NCBI GenBank assembly: GCA_018898235.1
Contig: JAHIJU010000018.1
Coordinates: 1-14,848 of the forward strand
Source of the DNA: Actinomycetota bacterium
Lineage (GTDB): Bacteria; Actinomycetota; Actinomycetes; Actinomycetales; Cellulomonadaceae
Length of the DNA: 14,848 nucleotides
Reading direction: 5' to 3'
Position numbers and translations under genes: made by a program. The notes below the pieces were generated by a model. The model was not told where the DNA came from. It saw only the letters and a program-made list of their open reading frames with translations, and ran no database searches. Below are positions 8,101 to 13,282 of the stretch, one piece after another (the first letter of the stretch is position 1; each line of letters opens with the position of its first letter).

Positions 8101-8462
8101 TCCTGCGGAGCGAGTGGGCCGACCGCGCACCGGTCGCGGTCGAGGTCGACCTCGAGACGGCGGTCGCCGGCATCACGTTGCGGGCCCGGATCGATGCCGT
8201 GTTCCCCGACCCCGAGCGGCCCGACGGGGTCGTCGTCGTCGACTGGAAGACGGGCTCGCCGCCGCGCGATGCCGTGGCGCGATCGTCCCGGGAGCTGCAG
8301 CTCGCGGTCTACCGCCTGGCCTGGTCACGGCACACCGGACTGGCGCTGGACCAGGTCCGCGCGGCCTTCTGCTACGTCGCCGCCGGTGCCACGGTGTACC
8401 CGGAGCGGCTGCTCGACGAGCACCAGATCGCCGATCTGCTCGCCGCGGTCACCGCAGGCTGA
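5181..8462 (+). CDS. adnB: AdnB subunit of AdnAB helicase-nuclease
   Basis: A 1093-residue partner of AdnA with a complete SF1A motor and a C-terminal nuclease. Motor motifs: PTAEQQAVI Q-motif (18-26), Walker A AGAGSGKTET (37-46, K43), TFTRKAAAEL (69-78), LLDEYQD (288-294), VGDPHQAIYGWRGAS (316-330), VSWRND (359-364), VHAAKGLEWD (670-679) and RRLAYVAFTRAR (759-770). Nuclease: GTAFHTWVEAF (H935), RARIDAVF (D1005), VVVDWKTG (D1021, K1023) and LQLAVYRL (Q1040, Y1044). No cysteine cluster is present, so only AdnA should carry iron-sulphur. All catalytic residues expected for the lead motor are there. The start is the ATG in the ATGA overlap with the adnA stop, implying coupled translation and equal subunit supply; an upstream ATG at 5124 would give an unneeded 19-residue extension inside adnA. 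Confidence 0.94.
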   Translation: MSMVSAVEVALLLRRDPPTAEQQAVIEGPLVPSLVVAGAGSGKTETMAGRVVWLLANGLVGPEQVLGLTFTRKAAAELEQRIRVRVRRLVHAAADAGVDLPGRTRLLDGTGGDHVLAELARPTVSTYNSYAASLVADHALLLGVEPASRLLGEAARYQLAAEVVETWPQDLGLDASLSTVIDAVLALAGALSEHLLTPATAAGRIEQLAARLERTPATGPKGHLKDVTEVLESLRARTRLLDLVAAFQDRKRAAEAIDFGDQVALAARLARQVPQVGAGERARFAVVLLDEYQDTSYAQVELLHALFGDGHPVTAVGDPHQAIYGWRGASAGALARFPATFAAAGPHGPSPAEQRHLSVSWRNDHAILAVANCAAAPLRASSPLDVPLLVGRADAGPGVVQARVVLDLAAEAAAVADFVVAGRDAVGPGATAAVLCRKRAQFDVLAQALRERGLVVEVVGLGGLLASPEVIDLVSALQVIHDPARGDALMRLLTGSRTRLGAADLHALADWAGQLAGPRRHPAGDDLAPADGVDAASIVDALDQLPPAGWVSRRGRRLSELGRRRLVELAHVLAALRSRTHLALPELVGEAERLLGLDIEVVAARPDLEAATARAQLDAFAEVVDEFAGSSDRASLGAFLAWLQAAEERERGLELPVAVPDPRAVQVCTVHAAKGLEWDVVAVPGLVDGVFPATGTTGPGAPKDKGWLTALDTLPYPVRGDRDDLPTLRPDGATTSRELADRFAQLARDNGAHLVAEERRLAYVAFTRARSRLLLTAARWDTTTKPRALSPFLSELCDAGLVDLLETVDDPGATNPATAVARTAGWPADPFGPDEAGARRRAAVQAAADAVRGVRAQHPQGPPPMPGDRDDELVTLLLAEDAARRAPVREAELPPHLSASALVQLDGDPAAFALDLRRPVPARPSTAARRGTAFHTWVEAFYGRASLVDIDDLPGADDELLGPDAEVTALRTAFLRSEWADRAPVAVEVDLETAVAGITLRARIDAVFPDPERPDGVVVVDWKTGSPPRDAVARSSRELQLAVYRLAWSRHTGLALDQVRAAFCYVAAGATVYPERLLDEHQIADLLAAVTAG

Positions 8463-8464
8463 GC

Positions 8465-8482
8465 GGGCGGGTCAGCCCGCCT
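8465..8482. terminator. Hairpin between converging adnB and phosphotransferase genes
   Basis: GGCGGG (8466-8471) pairs with CCCGCC (8476-8481) around a TCAG loop, with one more G-U pair outside. The loop contains the stop codon of the minus-strand gene. There is no T-run. It is placed where both converging transcripts would end. Confidence 0.4.
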
Positions 8483-9416
8483 CGACCTCCGGATCGACGG
8501 ACACCGGCCGGGTCTGGTTGTCCAGGTCGGCGAGCATCCCGGCCGCATCGGCGACCACGTCCTGGTCACCGCTGCGCACGCCGAACAGCAGCCAGCGGGC
8601 CAGGGCCAGCTCACCGGCGAGCATCGCACGATCGGCCAGGTGCGGGTCGGTGAGCTCGGTGCGCCGCAGCTGGTAGGCCTCGACGATCGACTCGGCGGCG
8701 TCCGCGGGCGCCGCGACCAGCAACCAGGCGAGGTCGTCGGCCGGGTCGGCCACCATGGCCTGGCTCCAGCCGAGGATCCCGGCGACCTCGCCGTCGGCCA
8801 CGAGCACCCGGTCGGCCGACAGGTCGCCGTGCACGACGGTGGGCCGGAACCGCCACCACGAGACGTCCTCGAGCTGGGCCTCCCAGCGCGCCAGCAGGGT
8901 CGCGGGGACGTGGCCCGTGCGTGCGGCCTCGTCGACCTCGGACTGACGCCGGCGGCGGTACTCGTCGGCCGAGTAGGCGGGCAGCCCGAGGGACTCGATG
9001 ACGGCGACGGGCAGCTCGTGCAGCGCGGCGATGCACCGGCCGAGGTCGGCGGCCAGCCCGGGGCCGGGTTCGAGGGCGTCCAGCTCGCACGCCCGGCCGG
9101 TGATCTGGGCGTGCACCACGGCCCGGCCGCCCTCGGGCAATGCTGCGAACCCGACGGGCGTCGGCACCGCGAACGGCAGACGACCGGCATCGACCTGCTC
9201 GCTCAGCCGGCCCACCAGGGCGGTCTCGGCCTCCAGGGCCGCACCGGAGGCTGCATCGACGGGTGCCCGGACCACCCAGCGGCGGCGCTGCGAGTCGGCC
9301 ACCAGGGCGGCGTCGGTGTCCGAGTCCGGGGCGGCGAGCGCGCGCACGTCGTACGGGTCCAGCCCGGGCACGGCGATCGTCGCGAGGGCGGCCAGGGCGA
9401 GCGGGGAGCGACGCAT
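8472..9416 (-). CDS. APH-fold phosphotransferase-like protein, possibly inactive
   Basis: A 314-residue protein with the aminoglycoside/choline kinase (APH) fold. The N-lobe has the lysine-equivalent strand RRWVVRAP (45-52) with R50 where a lysine is usual. The C-lobe has the catalytic loop VVHGDLSADRVLV (194-206) and the strand GILGWSQAMVADPADDLAWL (213-232). The Brenner-motif aspartate D198 is kept. The metal-binding asparagine of HGDxxxxN is R203, and the aspartate of the IDW motif is G216, so metal-ATP binding and phosphotransfer look impaired. No signal peptide is seen. The start at 9416 is supported by TAGCCT 6 nt upstream. Similar phosphotransferase genes accompany adnB and nudC in some Actinobacteria as I recall; M. 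tuberculosis instead has an ion-channel-like gene (Rv3200c). The substrate is unknown; there is no ground for calling it a resistance gene. Confidence 0.75.
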   Translation of the reverse strand: MRRSPLALAALATIAVPGLDPYDVRALAAPDSDTDAALVADSQRRRWVVRAPVDAASGAALEAETALVGRLSEQVDAGRLPFAVPTPVGFAALPEGGRAVVHAQITGRACELDALEPGPGLAADLGRCIAALHELPVAVIESLGLPAYSADEYRRRRQSEVDEAARTGHVPATLLARWEAQLEDVSWWRFRPTVVHGDLSADRVLVADGEVAGILGWSQAMVADPADDLAWLLVAAPADAAESIVEAYQLRRTELTDPHLADRAMLAGELALARWLLFGVRSGDQDVVADAAGMLADLDNQTRPVSVDPEVEAG

Positions 9417-9422
9417 GGCCCC

Positions 9423-9428
9423 AGGCTA
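9423..9428 (-). promoter_or_regulatory. -10 box of leaderless phosphotransferase promoter
   Basis: TAGCCT on the minus strand lies 6 nt before the ATG at 9416. No Shine-Dalgarno sequence fits in the remaining space, so a leaderless message is predicted. No recognisable -35 is seen. Confidence 0.5.
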
Positions 9429-9492
9429 GGTCGCCGTCCGGCGGGCGCGGGCCGCGGGCCGCGGCGTGTCCGATGCACCGCGGGCCGGTTGC

Positions 9493-9498
9493 TAGCGT
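9493..9498 (+). promoter_or_regulatory. -10 box of leaderless nudC promoter
   Basis: TAGCGT lies 6 nt before the GTG at 9505, again without room for a Shine-Dalgarno sequence. The -35 region (CCGATG at 9470-9475) is poor. Together with the box at 9423-9428 it makes the 88-bp gap a divergent leaderless promoter pair. Confidence 0.5.
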
Positions 9499-9504
9499 CG
9501 TTCC

Positions 9505-10512
9505 GTGACCTTCCACACCCCGCCCCTCGCCCGATCCACCGTCGACCGCGCGGCCCACCTGCGGTCGGACACCACGTGGCTCGCGGCGGCGCGGGCCGAT
9601 CCGCGCAGCCGCGTGATCCTGGTGCGCGACGGGTCGGTCGCGACATCCGGTGCCGGCGGCGGCGCGGTGGATCCCTGGGCGGAACCGGTCGACGAGGTGC
9701 GGCTCGCGGTCCTCGATCCGGTCGCCGCCGGGCTGGGAGCGGACGACGGCTGCCTCTTCCTCGGCCTCGACGCGGGGGAGCTGCCCTGGTTCGCGCGCCG
9801 TCTGCCGCCGGCCGTCGACACACCGCTCACCGGGGTCGCGAGCGACCGGCTCGTCCACCTGCCGGTGCCGGCTGCGGCCGAGGTCGACGGTCTGCGCTGG
9901 ACGTCGTTGCGCAGCATCGGTGCCGTGCTGGACGCACACGATGCAGGGTTGGCGGCCGCCGCCGTGGCGCTCGACCACTGGCACACGCGCCATCCGCGCT
10001 GCCCGCGGTGCGGTGCGGCGACGCAGGTGACGGCCGGTGGCTGGACCCGGGTCTGCGTGCAGGACAGCTCCGAGCACTACCCGCGCACCGACCCCGCGGT
10101 CATCATGACCGTCACCGACCGGGCCGGTCGGCTGCTGCTGGGCCGCGCGGTCGCATGGCCAGAGCGTAGGTTCTCGACGTTGGCCGGGTTCGTCGAGGCG
10201 GGGGAGTCGCTCGAGGGTGCGGTGCGCCGCGAGGTCGCCGAGGAGACGGGCGTGCTCGTCGGTGACGTGACCTACGCGGGGTCGCAGCCGTGGCCCTTCC
10301 CGAACTCACTCATGGTCGGCTTCCACGCGCGGGCGCTGAGCACCGAGCTGACGCCCGACGGGTCCGAGCTGGCCGAGGCGCGCTGGTTCAGCCACGACGA
10401 GCTGGCGGCGCAGGTGGCCGGCGGTGCGGTGGTGCCTCCCGGTCGCACCTCGATCGCGCGTGCGCTGCTGGAGGACTGGTTCGACGGACCGCTGCCGGTG
10501 CCGGGGCGCTGA
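9505..10512 (+). CDS. nudC: NADH pyrophosphatase / NAD-RNA decapping Nudix enzyme NudC
   Basis: A 335-residue cytoplasmic Nudix hydrolase that cleaves NAD(H) to NMN(H) and AMP and, in the family, removes NAD caps from RNA. An N-terminal domain (about 1-160) precedes a zinc-ribbon region with C166-x2-C169 and C184. The fourth ligand position of the E. coli-type ribbon reads D187, followed by SSEHYPRTDPAVIM. The Nudix box is complete: GFVEAGESLEGAVRREVAEE followed by TGV, spanning 228-250, with E243, E246 and E247 as metal ligands. The NudC signature SQPWPFPNS (260-268) distinguishes it from other Nudix proteins. The GTG start is backed by the leaderless -10 at 9493. It converges on mrx1, as in mycobacteria. 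In M. tuberculosis the enzyme also degrades NAD adducts of isoniazid and ethionamide. Confidence 0.95.
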   Translation: MTFHTPPLARSTVDRAAHLRSDTTWLAAARADPRSRVILVRDGSVATSGAGGGAVDPWAEPVDEVRLAVLDPVAAGLGADDGCLFLGLDAGELPWFARRLPPAVDTPLTGVASDRLVHLPVPAAAEVDGLRWTSLRSIGAVLDAHDAGLAAAAVALDHWHTRHPRCPRCGAATQVTAGGWTRVCVQDSSEHYPRTDPAVIMTVTDRAGRLLLGRAVAWPERRFSTLAGFVEAGESLEGAVRREVAEETGVLVGDVTYAGSQPWPFPNSLMVGFHARALSTELTPDGSELAEARWFSHDELAAQVAGGAVVPPGRTSIARALLEDWFDGPLPVPGR

Positions 10513-10529
10513 GACCGGGAGGCCTCAGC
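10508..10529. terminator. Weak hairpin between converging nudC and mrx1
   Basis: GCTGAG (10508-10513) pairs with CTCAGC (10524-10529) across a 10-nt loop. The stop codons of both converging genes lie within the stem. It is short, without a U-run, and may only be a 3'-end structure. Confidence 0.3.
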
Positions 10530-10788
10530 CGGCCAGTCGCGCCCGGACGTCCGCGAGGGACGGGTTGGTGGCGGTCGAGCCGTCCGGGAACAGCACCGTC
10601 GGGACGGTCCGGTCGCCGCCGTTCGCGGCGATGACGAACGCCTCGGCGGTCGGCTCCTGCTCGACGTCGACCTCGGTGTAGCCGATGCCGGCCGCATCGA
10701 GCTGGGTCTTGAGCCGCCGGCAGTAGCCGCACCAGGTCGTGCTGAACATCGTCACGGTGCCCGGCTGCGGGGTCTGGGTGCTGGTCAT
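10525..10788 (-). CDS. mrx1: Mycoredoxin Mrx1 (glutaredoxin-like)
   Basis: An 87-residue glutaredoxin-fold oxidoreductase that reduces mycothiol mixed disulphides, the actinobacterial counterpart of glutaredoxin. The active site is TMFSTTWCGYCRRLKTQL, with C20 nucleophilic and C23 resolving. NGGDRTVPTVLFPDGS (56-71) holds the cis-proline P63 after TV, and the C-terminal helix follows TNPS. The sequence closely resembles M. tuberculosis Rv3198A, including CGYC and NGGxRTVPTV. The ATG at 10788 is preceded by GGAGGA 4 nt upstream (10798-10793), so this gene is led and translated through a Shine-Dalgarno sequence, unlike its neighbours. It converges on nudC and diverges from uvrD2 over 81 bp. The presence of Mrx1 implies that the organism makes mycothiol. 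Confidence 0.93.
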   Translation of the reverse strand: MTSTQTPQPGTVTMFSTTWCGYCRRLKTQLDAAGIGYTEVDVEQEPTAEAFVIAANGGDRTVPTVLFPDGSTATNPSLADVRARLAG

Positions 10789-10869
10789 GCCGTCCTCCGA
10801 CGTCGTCCGGTGGTCCCCCGGGAGCCTGCCACACGAGGATGTGGGTGCGGGCTGCCAGACTGGCCCGCG

Positions 10870-12849
10870 ATGTCCACCGACGATCTGCTCGACGCCCTCG
10901 ACCCCGACCAGCGTGAGGTCGCCCGGGCGCTCGTCGGCCCGGTGTGCGTCCTCGCGGGTGCGGGGACCGGCAAGACGCGTGCCATCACGCACCGCATCGC
11001 CTACGGGGTCCGGACGGGCGCCTACCGCCCGAGCAGTGTCCTGGCCGTCACGTTCACGGCGCGGGCGGCGGGTGAGATGCGGATGCGGTTGCGCGCGCTC
11101 GGCGTCGCCGGCGTGCAGGCGCGCACCTTCCACGCCGCGGCGCTGCGTCAGCTCGGGTACTTCTGGCCGAAGGTGGTCGGGGGTGCCCCGCCGCGGCTGG
11201 TCGAGGCGAAGGCGCCGCTGATCGCCGAGGCGGGACGTCGGGTCGGGGTCCAGGTGGACCGGATCGCGGTGCGCGACCTGGCCTCGGAGGTCGAGTGGGC
11301 GAAGGTCAGCCTGGTCGCGGCGGACGACTACGTCGCGGCAGCGCAGGCGACCGGTCGCGGCGAGGTGTCCTCGGCGGACCCGCAGGCCGTGGCGCGGCTG
11401 CTCGCGGCGTACGAGGACGTCAAGACCGAGCGCGGGGTCATCGACTTCGAGGACGTGCTGCTGCTGCTGGCCGCGATGCTCGTCGACCACCGCGCGGTGG
11501 CCGACGAGGTGCGCGCCCAGTACCGGCACTTCGTCGTCGACGAGTACCAGGACGTCAGCCCGCTCCAGCAGTACCTGCTCGACCAGTGGCTCGGCGGCCG
11601 CCACGAGCTGTGCGTGGTGGGCGACCCGGCCCAGACCATCTACTCGTTCGCCGGCGCGAGCCCGCACCACCTGCTCACGTTCACCCGCACCCACCCGGGC
11701 GCCCAGGTGGTCCGCCTGGTGCGTGACTACCGCTCGACCCCCCAGGTGGTCGAGGCCGCGAACCGGCTGCTGGTCGCCGGTCGCCGTCCGTCGGAGCCGA
11801 GCCCGCTGCAGCTGGTGGCCCAGCGACCCGACGGTCCGGCGGTCCGGTTCGTGGCCTACGACGACGACGAGGCGGAGGCCGGTGCGGTGGCCCGTCGCTG
11901 CGCCCGGCTGGTGGCCGACGGGACCCCGGCCGGGCAGATCGCGGTGCTGTTCCGCACCAACGCCCAGTCCGAGGCGTTCGAGGAGGCGCTCGCGACCGCC
12001 GGTCTGGGGTACCAGGTGCGCGGCGGCGAACGGTTCTTCGCCCGGCGCGATGTGCGCGACGCCCTGGTGCTGCTGCGCGGCGGTGCGCGCTCGGCGGATC
12101 CGACGGTGCCGCTCGGCGGTCAGGTGCGCGACATCCTCATGACGGTCGGCTGGGCGCAGGACCCGCCTGCGGCGCGCGGCGCGGCACGCGAGCGCTGGGA
12201 TGCGATGAACGCCCTGGTCGGCCTGGCCGACGAGCTCGCCGAGGACCCGGCGCGCGATGAGCCCGCCACCGTCCGCGACCTGGTGGCGGATCTCGACGAA
12301 CGTGCGGCGTCCCAGCACGCGCCGACGGTCGACGGTGTCACGCTCGCCTCGCTGCACGCGGCCAAGGGCCTGGAGTGGGACGCGGTGTTCCTCGTCGGGC
12401 TGTCCGAGGGGTTGCTGCCGATCTCGCTGGCGGAGTCCGACGAGCAGATCGCCGAGGAGCGTCGTCTGCTCTACGTCGGCATCACGCGGGCCCGGGTGCA
12501 CCTCGAGCTGTCCTACGCCCGCTCCCGGTCGGGCGGTGGCCGGGGCAACCGCCGGGTCAGCCGGTTCCTCGTGCCGCTGTGGCCGCAGGCCGTACCGCCC
12601 GCGCCGCGGGGGAGTCAGGCGCCGCTCGATGTCGCACTGCTCGACCGGCTGCGCGCCTGGCGGTCGCTCGTCGCCGACCAGACCTCCAAGCCGGCGTTCA
12701 CCGTGCTGTCCGACTCGGTGCTCGACCAGGTCGCCCGCAGCCGTCCGACGTCGTTCGCCGACCTGGCCGCGATCCGCGGCATCGGCCCGGCGAAGATCGA
12801 GCGGTTCGGTGCCCAGGTGCTCGCGGTGGTCGCGGGACGAGCGGTCTGA
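10870..12849 (+). CDS. uvrD2: SF1 DNA helicase UvrD2 with HRDC domain, no tetracysteine
   Basis: A 659-residue 3'-5' DNA helicase orthologous to mycobacterial UvrD2. Motor motifs: DPDQREVARA (11-20), Walker A LAGAGTGKTR (28-37, K35), TFTARAAGEM (61-70), VVDEYQDVSPLQQ (222-234), VGDPAQTIYSFAGASP (250-265), VRDYRSTPQVV (284-294), RGGERFFAR (384-392), SLHAAKGLEWDAVFLVGL (494-511) and EERRLLYVGITRAR (529-542). The C-terminal HRDC domain is about 587-656, with LRAWRSLVADQ and FADLAAIRGIGPAKIERFG. In the mycobacterial protein a CxxC...CxxC module joins motor and HRDC; here only a short proline-rich linker (about 570-588) without cysteine is present. ATG 10870 is favoured over GTG 10810, which would add an unrelated 20-residue leader. 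No clear Shine-Dalgarno; CAGACT 8 nt upstream is a weak -10. It is divergent from mrx1 and upstream of the whiB7 leader. Confidence 0.93.
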   Translation: MSTDDLLDALDPDQREVARALVGPVCVLAGAGTGKTRAITHRIAYGVRTGAYRPSSVLAVTFTARAAGEMRMRLRALGVAGVQARTFHAAALRQLGYFWPKVVGGAPPRLVEAKAPLIAEAGRRVGVQVDRIAVRDLASEVEWAKVSLVAADDYVAAAQATGRGEVSSADPQAVARLLAAYEDVKTERGVIDFEDVLLLLAAMLVDHRAVADEVRAQYRHFVVDEYQDVSPLQQYLLDQWLGGRHELCVVGDPAQTIYSFAGASPHHLLTFTRTHPGAQVVRLVRDYRSTPQVVEAANRLLVAGRRPSEPSPLQLVAQRPDGPAVRFVAYDDDEAEAGAVARRCARLVADGTPAGQIAVLFRTNAQSEAFEEALATAGLGYQVRGGERFFARRDVRDALVLLRGGARSADPTVPLGGQVRDILMTVGWAQDPPAARGAARERWDAMNALVGLADELAEDPARDEPATVRDLVADLDERAASQHAPTVDGVTLASLHAAKGLEWDAVFLVGLSEGLLPISLAESDEQIAEERRLLYVGITRARVHLELSYARSRSGGGRGNRRVSRFLVPLWPQAVPPAPRGSQAPLDVALLDRLRAWRSLVADQTSKPAFTVLSDSVLDQVARSRPTSFADLAAIRGIGPAKIERFGAQVLAVVAGRAV

Positions 12850-12871
12850 ATGAACTTCTCGACCTCGTCGG

Positions 12872-12909
12872 TAATTCACTTGGCAGCCGCCGGGACCGTG
12901 ACCTACGGT
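12872..12909 (+). promoter_or_regulatory. whiB7 promoter with AT-rich WhiB7 element
   Basis: TTGGCA (12880-12885) and TACGGT (12904-12909) form a -35/-10 pair with an 18-nt spacer. Just upstream of the -35 lies TAATT (12872-12876), an AT island in otherwise very GC-rich DNA. Known WhiB7-dependent promoters carry a short AT-rich element next to the -35, bound by the AT-hook of WhiB7 in complex with the primary sigma factor, so positive autoregulation is expected. Transcription should start near 12916, leaving a leader of about 365 nt before whiB7. Confidence 0.7.
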
Positions 12910-12978
12910 GGCCGAGTCCTTGTTCGTGGGTCCGCGCTGGAAGGCGCCGTGCCCGTCCCGGAAGGAGGTGGCTCGCTC

Positions 12979-13146
12979 ATGAAGATGTACCTCAGCTCGC
13001 ACGAGGCGGCATTCGCACGCCCGATCGTGCAGACGCTCCGCGGCGCCACCCCCGGCTTCCAGGGGCGTGGTCTGCCCGCTGGCGGCGCGCTGGTTGGCGC
13101 CCGTGGCACTGCCACATCCGATCTGTCCAGGACAACCGTGGTCTGA
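12979..13146 (+). CDS. Upstream ORF in the whiB7 leader (55 aa)
   Basis: A 55-codon ORF beginning MKMYLSSHEAAFARPIVQTL and ending SRTTVV. It is preceded by AAGGAGGTG (12962-12970), a perfect anti-16S match about 9 nt from the ATG, so it should be translated very efficiently. Third positions are G or C in 26 of codons 2-29 but only 17 of the last 26 codons, suggesting the N-terminal half is conserved as protein while the rest may be shaped by RNA structure. The stop codon (13144-13146) touches the first hairpin of the attenuator. Upstream ORFs are known in whiB7/wblC leaders, where inhibited translation raises read-through into whiB7. I do not recognise this peptide as a known protein. An in-phase ATG at 12850 would lengthen it but overlaps the promoter and lacks a ribosome binding site. 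Confidence 0.7.
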   Translation: MKMYLSSHEAAFARPIVQTLRGATPGFQGRGLPAGGALVGARGTATSDLSRTTVV

Positions 13147-13171
13147 CCCCGTCGAGGGTCGCCTTACGACC
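13145..13171 (+). promoter_or_regulatory. Mutually exclusive leader hairpins (antiterminator candidate)
   Basis: Hairpin A pairs GACCC (13145-13149, overlapping the uORF stop) with GGGTC (13156-13160). Hairpin B pairs GGTCG (13157-13161) with CGACC (13167-13171). A and B share 13157-13160, and B shares 13168-13171 with the terminator arm. A ribosome held at the end of the uORF would block A, free B to form and thus disturb the terminator. This is drawn from base pairing alone. Confidence 0.5.
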
Positions 13172-13209
13172 GCGGAGTCCTCACCGGATCCGCGGTCTTC
13201 TGCTTTCTC
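13168..13209 (+). terminator. Intrinsic terminator / attenuator in the whiB7 leader
   Basis: GACCGCGGA (13168-13176) pairs perfectly with TCCGCGGTC (13189-13197). A bulged G is followed by three further pairs (TCC with GGA), giving 12 bp closed by a 5-nt loop. The stem runs straight into TTCTGCTTTCTC (13198-13209), the most U-rich run near the gene. It lies 86 nt downstream-to-upstream of the whiB7 start (13197 to 13283), too far from the uvrD2 stop (318 nt) to be simply its terminator, and is best read as a conditional whiB7 attenuator. Confidence 0.75.
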
Positions 13210-13282
13210 GGGGTTCCCCGGGCGCAGCAGGTGCGGATCTTTGCACCGTCGCTCACCCGCAAGGACACACCAGGAGGCCATC

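Noticed and set aside
4968..8676. Other long open frames opposite or out of phase with adnB (435, 426, 553, 378 and 361 codons)
   Set aside because: Low-complexity shadow translations without domains; adnB has complete motifs along the whole interval.
8472..9416. Aminoglycoside or macrolide resistance gene
   Set aside because: Only the fold is shared; two metal ligands are substituted, and the setting is housekeeping, not a resistance island.
8611..10169. Long open frames of 488 (-) and 509 (+) codons across the phosphotransferase/nudC junction
   Set aside because: They cross the divergent promoter region and two well-supported genes, with shadow-like composition.
10829..10844. Short inverted repeat CCACA-6-TGTGG between mrx1 and uvrD2, as an operator
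   Set aside because: Five pairs are easily expected by chance; no promoter element or related copy supports it.
12850..12978. Longer version of the uORF from the ATG at 12850
   Set aside because: It would begin before the predicted promoter and transcription start, and has no ribosome site, whereas the ATG at 12979 has a perfect one.
13230..13247. Small hairpin GGTGC/GCACC before the whiB7 ribosome site
   Set aside because: Only 5 bp with an 8-nt loop, and it does not cover the Shine-Dalgarno sequence; no clear role.
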